This document shows positions 57,162 through 64,000 of a DNA stretch of 64,000 nt, piece after piece. The position numbers and the translations under genes are program-made. How positions within the stretch are numbered: position 1 is the first letter of the stretch; every line of letters starts with the position of its first letter. Source of the stretch: Sabulitectum sp964386635 (GTDB lineage: Bacteria; Fermentibacterota; Fermentibacteria; Fermentibacterales; JCC-6); contig CAYLRO010000007.1 in NCBI GenBank assembly GCA_964386635.1, forward strand, positions 1 to 64,000, written 5' to 3'. The notes under the pieces were generated by a model. The model was not told the origin of the DNA. It worked only from the letters and a program-made list of their open reading frames with translations, and did no database searches.

Positions 57162-59348
57162 ATGGCAGGAAAAAAGGAACGGAAACTTGTAATCATCGAG
57201 TCTCCGGCAAAAGCAAAAAGTCTCAAGAATTATCTCGGGCATGGCTGGGATGTGGTGGCTTCAAACGGACACGTGAGAGACCTTCCACAGAACCGGATAG
57301 GCGTTAACCTCAAGACGCTTGATCCTACATACACCGTACTTCCCGACAAGAGAGCTGCTGTGGCGAAACTGAGGAAAATTGCTGAAGGGTATAAAAACAT
57401 ATACCTTGCAGCAGACCCGGACAGAGAGGGAGAAGCTATCTGCTGGCATATTTCCAGCCTTCTTAAAAGCCCGGACAGAAATTTCCTCAGAATCAGATTC
57501 AATTCCATCACCCGTGATGCGGTACAGGCAGCTTCCAGGAATGCCACAAACATAGACATGGACCTGGTTGATGCTCAGCAGGCAAGGCGTGTAATGGATC
57601 GGCTGGTGGGCTATCGGGTGAGTCCATATCTCTGGCGCACAGTGGGCAAAGGGCTCAGTGCAGGCAGGGTGCAGACAGTTGCTCTGAGACTGATAGTTGA
57701 GAGAGAGAAGGAAATACAGGCATTCACTCCTGTTGAATACTGGCCTGTTACTGCAGATTTCAAGCAGGGAGATGTGGTATTCTCAGCCAGACTTTTCAGA
57801 GATGACGGCAAAAGAGCTGACGGTGAAAAATACTCTCCGGGAAACAGAGCAAAGGCAGAGGATGTTGTGAACAGGGCGCGAAGCGCAGCCTGGGCTATTA
57901 CATCAATTGAAGAGAAAATCAAGACAAGGAAACCTGCGCCGCCGTTCATCACCAGTTCTCTTCAGGTAACTGCCTCTGGAAAACTGTCACTTGCCCCTTC
58001 AGCAACAATGAGAATTGCTCAGGAGCTTTATGAGGGATTTGAGATTGGCGGGGAGACAACAGGACTGATCACATACATGAGGACGGATTCTGTAAGGATC
58101 GAGCCTGCTGCCATAGATGAGTGCCGAAACTTCATTCTTGACAAATGGGGGAAAAAGCTTCTTTCAGAGAAACCCAGGAGATACCGGTCCAGTGGAGGTG
58201 CTCAGGATGCACATGAGGCAATAAGACCTACTGATATAAAAAGAACTCCCGAGAGTCTTTCCGGGATTCTTGAACCCAGGCATCTGAAACTGTACAAACT
58301 TATCTGGAACAGATTCACAGCGACTCAGATGACAGATGTGAGCATTGCAGAAACCACCGTACTAATTGGTGGTGATGACCTTTCTTTCAGAGCAGTGGGA
58401 CAGAAAATGGTTCACAGAGGGTTTTCTCTTGCAGATCCCACTCAGGTAAGCATCTCCTCGGAAATGCCGTCTCTGACAACGGCTCCTGTGGAGATGACCG
58501 AAATAGAAACAGAGCAGAAGTTCACAAAGCCTCCTTCACGGTACTCTGAAGCTGCTCTTGTATCTGAAATGAAAAAGAAAAGTATCGGACGACCTTCAAC
58601 TTACGTTTCAATAATTGGAACTCTCAAAAAGCGCAGCTATGTTGATGTTGCAGATAAGAAACTTGTTCCAACCGATGTTGGAGTGGTAACATCTGATCTT
58701 CTCACAAGACTGTTTCCTCACCTTTTCCAGGTGGATTTCACTGCAAGCATGGAAGAATTGCTTGATCTTGTGGCGTCAGGAAAAAAAGAATACAAAGATG
58801 CAGTATCCCAGCTTTATACACCCCTGGCCGCATCGCTGGAAGACGCCATGAGAAGGTTGCCGGAAATTAAGGCATCCCTTGTAAGGGAAACAGAAGAAAA
58901 GTGTCCTGAATGCGGCAGGAACCTGGTGGAGAAGATGGGTAAGTTCGGAAAGTTCCTGGCATGCCCCGGATTCCCTGAGTGCCGTTACACAAGACCTGTA
59001 AACGAGAACGGGAACAATGTTCTGAAAGACGCGGTATGTCCTGAGTGCGGCGGTTCCCTGAATGTTCGCAAGGGAAGATACGGCAGATATGCCGCCTGCT
59101 CGAAATGTGACTATAAAGGTCCCATCCCCACAGGAGTGAAATGCCCTGTAGATGGATGTTCAGGAGAACTTGTTGAGAGAACTACAAAGAAGGGCAAACT
59201 GTTCTATAGCTGCAGCAGATTTCCCCAGTGCAACTATGCAATGTGGAATAAACCGGTTAACAGAAACTGTCCCAGGTGCGGGTTTCCTGTTCTTGAAGAG
59301 AGAAAGAAGGGAGTGTTCTGTCCTAATTGCAGGAAGAAGATAGACTGA
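57162..59348 (+). CDS. topA: DNA topoisomerase I
   Basis: 728 residues from ATG 57162; the open frame extends upstream, but only this start fits the family. Toprim domain with IIESPAKAKS and AADPDREGEAICWH, active-site Tyr305 in GLITYMRTDS, and four C-terminal zinc fingers starting about residue 580 (CPECGRNL, CPECGGSL, CPVDGCSG, CPRCGFPV). Relaxes negative supercoils. Followed by xerC/D with overlap, an order known from many bacteria (topA-xerC-hslVU). Confidence 0.97.
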   Translation: MAGKKERKLVIIESPAKAKSLKNYLGHGWDVVASNGHVRDLPQNRIGVNLKTLDPTYTVLPDKRAAVAKLRKIAEGYKNIYLAADPDREGEAICWHISSLLKSPDRNFLRIRFNSITRDAVQAASRNATNIDMDLVDAQQARRVMDRLVGYRVSPYLWRTVGKGLSAGRVQTVALRLIVEREKEIQAFTPVEYWPVTADFKQGDVVFSARLFRDDGKRADGEKYSPGNRAKAEDVVNRARSAAWAITSIEEKIKTRKPAPPFITSSLQVTASGKLSLAPSATMRIAQELYEGFEIGGETTGLITYMRTDSVRIEPAAIDECRNFILDKWGKKLLSEKPRRYRSSGGAQDAHEAIRPTDIKRTPESLSGILEPRHLKLYKLIWNRFTATQMTDVSIAETTVLIGGDDLSFRAVGQKMVHRGFSLADPTQVSISSEMPSLTTAPVEMTEIETEQKFTKPPSRYSEAALVSEMKKKSIGRPSTYVSIIGTLKKRSYVDVADKKLVPTDVGVVTSDLLTRLFPHLFQVDFTASMEELLDLVASGKKEYKDAVSQLYTPLAASLEDAMRRLPEIKASLVRETEEKCPECGRNLVEKMGKFGKFLACPGFPECRYTRPVNENGNNVLKDAVCPECGGSLNVRKGRYGRYAACSKCDYKGPIPTGVKCPVDGCSGELVERTTKKGKLFYSCSRFPQCNYAMWNKPVNRNCPRCGFPVLEERKKGVFCPNCRKKID

Positions 59349-60211
59349 TCCTGCAGGATTTCCGGGAAGAACTTCTTCACGGTAGAGGACTATCTGCGCA
59401 TACGGTTCATGCATATACAGTTCAGATCGGCGATTATCTTAAGAAAAGAGAGGGTAATACATTTTCAACTGAAACCATGAGGAACTACATAATGGACCGG
59501 TCAGCCTCAGGGCTTTCTAAAAGGAGCATAGCCAGAATGGTGAGTTGCTTCAGGACATTTTCAACATGGATGTTTGAAACCGGCAGAGCTGAATTTGACA
59601 CCGGCCAGGCTCTCAAACCTCCCAGGGTGACAACAGCTCTCCCTGGTTTTCTTGGCATAGCCGAAGTAAAAAGCGTTCTCTGTTCATTCAAGTCTACAGG
59701 CCCTAAGAGTATACGGGACAGAGCGATCCTTGAAGTGCTTTACGGAGCTGGACTCAGGGCAGCCGAGGCCGCTTCCATTCCTGTAACCGGCGTGAACAGT
59801 GACAGCTGTACATTGAAGGTTCTCGGTAAGGGACGCAGGGAACGGATCATACCAGTACCAGCCGGAACCCTTGAAAAAATCAGCAACTGGCTTGATGTTC
59901 GCAGTACTTTCATAAAGGGAGATGATCCTGGAACGCTTTTTGTAAGTATAAGAGGAAGAAAACTTGACCCAAGGGATATCAGGCGTATTGTTACCCTTGG
60001 CGTGAGTGGTGCTGCCAGAGCAGCAGGAGCAACACCGCATACTTTCAGGCACAGCTTCGCTACACACCTCCTTGATGCTGGTGCAGATATCAGAACTGTT
60101 CAGGAACTGCTTGGACATAAAGGAATTGGCACAACACAGATATACACCCATCTTACTACGGAAAAACTGAAGGGTGTCTACATGAAGACTCACCCCAGGG
60201 GGAAGAAGTGA
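59327..60211 (+). CDS. xerC: Tyrosine recombinase XerC/XerD
   Basis: 294 residues from TTG 59327, 22 bases inside topA. Catalytic set complete: Arg144, Lys168, His238-x2-Arg241, His264 and nucleophile Tyr273; SAM-like N-terminal domain (to about 90). Size and neighbours (topA, hslV, hslU) indicate chromosome dimer resolution at dif rather than a mobile element. Whether it corresponds to XerC or XerD cannot be told. Overlaps the next gene by four bases. Confidence 0.93.
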   Translation: MQEEDRLILQDFREELLHGRGLSAHTVHAYTVQIGDYLKKREGNTFSTETMRNYIMDRSASGLSKRSIARMVSCFRTFSTWMFETGRAEFDTGQALKPPRVTTALPGFLGIAEVKSVLCSFKSTGPKSIRDRAILEVLYGAGLRAAEAASIPVTGVNSDSCTLKVLGKGRRERIIPVPAGTLEKISNWLDVRSTFIKGDDPGTLFVSIRGRKLDPRDIRRIVTLGVSGAARAAGATPHTFRHSFATHLLDAGADIRTVQELLGHKGIGTTQIYTHLTTEKLKGVYMKTHPRGKK

Positions 60212-63114
60212 AGTTCAGAGATGTAATGACAAAAGACCGGCTGATAGCTGTTGGAACAGCTCTTGTTGCCTTCATTATCTACATGCTTACTCTGGCTCCG
60301 TCAGTAAGCTTCTGGGACAGTGGTGAATACATTACATGTTCCTGGGTTGCCGGGATTCCTCATCCTCCCGGTGTACCGTTCTTTGTTCTCATGGGCAGGG
60401 TGAGTACGATACTGTTCTTCTTTATTCCATCTATTGCCGCACGGGTGAATCTCATGTGTGCCCTGGCGGGAACTGCTACCATCGGACTCATGGCAAGGCT
60501 GATTCAACGGTGGTGTCAGCGAATGCATCTTGAAAAATGGCTGTACAGGCCGGTATCAGTTGCAGGCGGTCTTCTTGCAGCTTTCAGTTACACTGTATGG
60601 AGGAACAACAACGCAACGGAGACTTATGCAATGGCAGGTCTTCTTGCAGTAATGATTCTCTGGGTTTTCGACATCTGGCTTGAGAGAAGGCTGCATGGAA
60701 AACCTGCCGGGAGACAGCTTCTTCTAACAGGTTACCTTATGACACTCTCCATCGGCAATCATTTAAGTGCTCTCATTGTTGTGCTGCCGATAATAGCAAT
60801 GTACGTTCTTTATGCCATACGCAGGAAAGCATTCGAGTGGCGAAATCCTGGATTCATAGTCACTTTCATGGCCCTGATGATACTGGCATTCAGTATCCAT
60901 CTTTACATGCCCCTCAGAGCAATCCAGAATCCGGAGATCAATGAGACCAACCCCTGCAAATGGTCCGAATTCAAAGAAGCTCTTGAAAGAAAGCAGTACG
61001 GACAGGTGTCCATTCTTAACAGAAAGGGCCCCTTCCAGGAACAGCTTGGTCTCTTTCAGGAATATCTTTCATGGCAGATGGGAAAACCTGCTTCCTGGGT
61101 TGGGCCCATGGGAGCATTCGGTGGTGCTGTATGGGCGTTCATGTGGCTTGCACTTGCTGTTCTTGCCGCTACTGGTCTGTATGCTATGGGAGCAAGAAGG
61201 AAAGACCTTCTTGTGCTTGTTGGACTTACCTTTTTCATGGCGAGTTTTGCCTTTGTGGTGTATCTGAATTTCAAGACCGGCCCTGAGGGAACCATGTCCG
61301 GCGAAGTCAGGGAGAGAGACTACTTCTTCAGTGCATCATTCATATTCTTCGCGGCTCTTTCAATGATGGGCGCCGGCTATCTCTTCAAAGGAGCAAAAAC
61401 TGCGGTGGCACAAAAATCCGCATGGCTTCTTCTTCTGTTCCCGCTTACAGCTCTGATAGCCAACTGGCACATGTGCGACAGATCCGGAGATTATGTTGCA
61501 AGAGACTACGGAATCAATCTTCTTGAATCCTGCCCGGAGAATGCCGTGATAATCACAAACGGTGATAATGATACATTCCCTCTCTGGTTCGCCCAGGGTG
61601 TTCTTGGAGTAAGAAAAGACGTGATCATCTCGAACCTGAGCCTCATGAACACCAGGTGGTATATGAGGCAGCTCATGATAAAGGATCCTCTCCTCCTCAC
61701 ATACGAGAACGAGCTGGTGGATATGATACAGCCGATGTTCATCTGGGGTCCTAATTTCTTCCATGTAACGGAAGATGGGCTGCCATTAACCTACCAGTGG
61801 GACAGACAGGTTCTTGACCGCACCTTTACTTTCGCCTGGCCATGGGTGTTGCTGAGAGACAATTTTGTTGTAACAGTGCCCACAATGGGAAGAGGCAGCC
61901 AGGGATCAGTACCCATGCAGGACCTTCTGTTAATGAACATGCTGAAAAATCAGCCTTACCATAACCGTGATATAATGATTGCAGGAACTGTTTCCACTGA
62001 TAACAGGGAATACGTGGAGGATTACCTGCAGATGCAGGGAATTGCTTTCAGGATAATGGATCACCCTGTTCTTCAGCAGGTCAACTGCGATATAGGATGG
62101 GACCATTCTGAGGAATTTCTCTTTACCGGACTCACTGATCCTGGAGTGTACAAGGACGACCAGGCGGTACAGATTGCAAGGAACTATGTAAGTTGCTACA
62201 CAAGAATGGCAGCACAGTATCTTGCAGCAGGAGATGCGGAGATGGCATTAAAATCACTGGACAAAGCCGAGGAAATCTTCTCGGCAATGCCTGAGGAATG
62301 GGTACTGATAATGCCCAGCTTCGTCATGCTTAAGTCCAGAATACTCATGGGAGTGGAAGGAACTGCAGCAGCCGGGGAATATGTTGATGAAGCTATTCAG
62401 TACATGGAGAGTGTGTACGGAGGAAATCCAGGGCCGAACACTCAGGCAGCAATCACTCAACTTCGGGCTGTAGCACAGGAATTCACCCAGGCAGATGCTT
62501 TTATCGGTGTAATAGATTCCATAAGTGACGGATCACCGGAACAGGAATGGATACGCATAGAATCCTCACTTGCTTTCGGCGATTTTGTTTCAGCAAGAAA
62601 TGCACTGAACCAGATACTGCCGGATGCTGATCCACAGCTTGCATCTCTCATGACGGAAACAGTTGACAGATATACTGTTAACAACCCCTACGGTGTCGGT
62701 CTTAATATCATGGACACCGGTCTGGCTGCTGTTATTGGAAGCATGGATCAGGAAAGTGCTGATCTGGAATGGCGTGAAGACCTTGAAGCAACTACTGTGA
62801 TTACTGAAATGATCGGGCTGGCATCAATGGGAAATGTGATGGCCGCTGTTTCCCTTGGCAGTATCATGGTCCCTGAACTCTCTTCACAGGAAGAGGCAAC
62901 GGTTGTTCTTGCAGTTTCAGATGCATTTGCTGCCGATCCGGACACAGCAAGAGAGATCGCCCTGTGGTACATTCTATCCATGAGGACCTTCTCTGATCAG
63001 GCCAGATCACAGATACTTCTTGACAGAGGTATGCCGGGTCTTGCATACAATGTTATGGTTTCCGACATTGGTATGCAGCGGGATACAGCCATGGAGGCCT
63101 GTTTCGCCAGGTAG
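60208..63114 (+). CDS. DUF2723 membrane protein (GT-C/PMT-like) with C-terminal repeats
   Basis: 968 residues. The first 420 hold about eleven transmembrane helices with the DUF2723 signature (SVSFWDSGEYITCSWVAGIPHPPG, the Asp-Gly-Glu and His-Pro-Pro-Gly motifs) that corresponds to the catalytic loop of protein O-mannosyltransferases. The rest is a soluble, largely helical domain, at the end TPR-like (YLAAGDAEMALKSLDKAEEIF). Bacteroidota members are linked to protein O-glycosylation or lipid-linked sugar transfer. Positioned between xerC and hslV, which breaks the usual neighbour order. Confidence 0.85.
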   Translation: MKFRDVMTKDRLIAVGTALVAFIIYMLTLAPSVSFWDSGEYITCSWVAGIPHPPGVPFFVLMGRVSTILFFFIPSIAARVNLMCALAGTATIGLMARLIQRWCQRMHLEKWLYRPVSVAGGLLAAFSYTVWRNNNATETYAMAGLLAVMILWVFDIWLERRLHGKPAGRQLLLTGYLMTLSIGNHLSALIVVLPIIAMYVLYAIRRKAFEWRNPGFIVTFMALMILAFSIHLYMPLRAIQNPEINETNPCKWSEFKEALERKQYGQVSILNRKGPFQEQLGLFQEYLSWQMGKPASWVGPMGAFGGAVWAFMWLALAVLAATGLYAMGARRKDLLVLVGLTFFMASFAFVVYLNFKTGPEGTMSGEVRERDYFFSASFIFFAALSMMGAGYLFKGAKTAVAQKSAWLLLLFPLTALIANWHMCDRSGDYVARDYGINLLESCPENAVIITNGDNDTFPLWFAQGVLGVRKDVIISNLSLMNTRWYMRQLMIKDPLLLTYENELVDMIQPMFIWGPNFFHVTEDGLPLTYQWDRQVLDRTFTFAWPWVLLRDNFVVTVPTMGRGSQGSVPMQDLLLMNMLKNQPYHNRDIMIAGTVSTDNREYVEDYLQMQGIAFRIMDHPVLQQVNCDIGWDHSEEFLFTGLTDPGVYKDDQAVQIARNYVSCYTRMAAQYLAAGDAEMALKSLDKAEEIFSAMPEEWVLIMPSFVMLKSRILMGVEGTAAAGEYVDEAIQYMESVYGGNPGPNTQAAITQLRAVAQEFTQADAFIGVIDSISDGSPEQEWIRIESSLAFGDFVSARNALNQILPDADPQLASLMTETVDRYTVNNPYGVGLNIMDTGLAAVIGSMDQESADLEWREDLEATTVITEMIGLASMGNVMAAVSLGSIMVPELSSQEEATVVLAVSDAFAADPDTAREIALWYILSMRTFSDQARSQILLDRGMPGLAYNVMVSDIGMQRDTAMEACFAR

Positions 63115-63136
63115 AGAAATTTCAAGTGGAGGATGA

Positions 63137-63682
63137 ATGGAGCTTCGCTCAACAACAGTACTGGGAATTGTTCGAAACGGAAAAGCTGCAATGGCAGCTG
63201 ACGGGCAGGTTACACTGGGTGATACAATTCTTAAAATGACTGCAAAGAAAATACGAAAACTCTGTGGAGGAACGGTGCTTGTAGGTTTCTCCGGCGCCGG
63301 GGCAGACGCATTCGCCCTTGTGGAGAGGCTCGAGGAAAAACTGGAAACTTTCAGAGGTAATCTTCCCAGAGCTTCTGTTGAGCTGGCCAGAGAGTGGCGG
63401 GCTGACAAGTATCTAAGAGAACTGAACGCCATGCTTGCAGCAGTAGACAGTACTCATGCTCTGATCATCGGAGGTTCCGGGGAAGTGGTGGAATCTCCAG
63501 ACGGAATCGTTTCCGTAGGTTCAGGTTCTCCATATGCCATTGCCGCTGCCAGAGCGCTTGACCGAAACACACGAATGGGGCCTTTAAAGCTGGCCAGAGA
63601 AGCAATAACCATCGCCAGCGACATCTGCATCTATACAGGTGGAGATATTCAGTCGGAGGAAATATGTCCTCGGCAGGTGTAA
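63137..63682 (+). CDS. hslV: ATP-dependent protease subunit HslV
   Basis: 181 residues with GGAGGA upstream. The N-terminal Thr that becomes the nucleophile after processing is Thr6 in STTVLGIVRNGKAA; ADGQVTLGDT and LVGFSGAGADAF are typical. Forms the peptidase core of the HslUV (ClpYQ) complex. Overlaps hslU by 19 bases. Confidence 0.96.
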   Translation: MELRSTTVLGIVRNGKAAMAADGQVTLGDTILKMTAKKIRKLCGGTVLVGFSGAGADAFALVERLEEKLETFRGNLPRASVELAREWRADKYLRELNAMLAAVDSTHALIIGGSGEVVESPDGIVSVGSGSPYAIAAARALDRNTRMGPLKLAREAITIASDICIYTGGDIQSEEICPRQV

Positions 63683-64000
63683 TGACTCCCGCGGAAACCG
63701 TCAAATGGCTTAACAGGCATGTTATAGGCCAGGACGCCGCAAAAAGAACAGTATCTATTGCCCTTAGAAACAGATACAGAAGAAGGCTTGTTGAAGAGCC
63801 CATGCGTTCCGAGATATATCCCAGCAATCTTATAATGATGGGGCCTACCGGTGTGGGCAAAACGGAAATAGCCAGAAGGATGGCAGCCCTTACAGGTGCT
63901 CCTTTTGTTAAGGTCGAGGCTACAAAGTATACCGAAACCGGATACGTTGGAAGGGATGTTGAAGGGATAATTAGAGACCTTGTCCGGTCTGCTGTAAACC
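63664..64000 (+). CDS. hslU: ATPase subunit HslU, cut by the window edge
   Basis: 112 codons are visible. AAA+ start: MTPAETVKWLNRHVIGQDAAKR, Walker A MMGPTGVGKTE and TKYTETGYVGRDVE, the characteristic I-domain entry. ATG 63664 has GGAGGA just upstream; ATG 63682, overlapping the hslV stop, is the alternative. Unfolds proteins and feeds HslV. Continues beyond base 64000. Confidence 0.96.
   Translation, partial: MSSAGVMTPAETVKWLNRHVIGQDAAKRTVSIALRNRYRRRLVEEPMRSEIYPSNLIMMGPTGVGKTEIARRMAALTGAPFVKVEATKYTETGYVGRDVEGIIRDLVRSAVN

Noticed and set aside
59327..60211. Tyrosine recombinase as sign of an integrated element
   Set aside because: Neighbours topA and hslVU and the lack of flanking repeats or phage genes point to the housekeeping XerC/D role.

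Overview
The window reads as a contiguous piece of a chromosome from a Gram-negative-type bacterium. Supporting signs are many lipobox lipoproteins, an MsbA-like exporter, a family 9 (heptosyltransferase-like) glycosyltransferase, TatA, a type IV pilin, and two secreted proteins with C-terminal domains resembling type IX secretion sorting domains, one of them a gingipain-like C25 peptidase. Together with MglA, a DUF2723 membrane protein and 6-bladed propeller lipoproteins this suggests the FCB side of the tree or a neighbouring uncultured phylum (Fermentibacteria/Aegiribacteria-like). That placement is inference from gene content, not a search result. No IS element, prophage, CRISPR array or rRNA was seen. 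Starts are often TTG and genes in runs commonly overlap by 1-30 bases.

Layout. 0-8 kb: secreted and envelope proteins of mostly unknown role (lipoprotein, pilin pair, S41 peptidase, L7/L12-like membrane protein, FmdE-like protein, propeller lipoprotein), separated by real intergenic regions. 8-14.6 kb: UV-lesion glycosylase-like protein, TspO, an NYN-RNase/cold-shock fusion, PGRP amidase, secG with a tRNA-Leu, a thioredoxin-fold protein without its cysteines, TPR lipoprotein, MBL hydrolase, response regulator. 14.7-26.3 kb: C25 peptidase, ECF sigma/anti-sigma/pseudo-HtrA operon on the minus strand, msbA, heptosyltransferase, mutS, and a secreted propeller interrupted by an in-frame UGA.

26.8-42.6 kb is one tightly packed plus-strand run: seven glycosyltransferase or GT-C-like genes plus a small membrane protein (cell-surface glycan assembly), then an NtrB/NtrC-type two-component pair, then queC-queE-queD-folE2 for 7-deazaguanine (preQ0) synthesis. 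Convergent to it lies gatE (archaeal-type Glu-tRNA(Gln) amidotransferase subunit)-hybrid histidine kinase-queF, so preQ1 formation is completed from the other strand.

47.3-64 kb is a second long plus-strand run from a good promoter: hpf, hprK, ptsH, ptsI (a PTS phosphorelay with no sugar permease in view), a nucleotidyltransferase and two glycosyltransferases, small membrane proteins, tatA, mglA with a novel acidic zinc-ribbon membrane protein, then topA, xerC/D, a DUF2723 protein, hslV and the start of hslU, cut by the window edge. The points most worth following are the archaeal-type GatE, the UGA-interrupted secreted protein, the sigma/pseudo-protease operon, the MglA partner, and tRNA-Leu(AAG).
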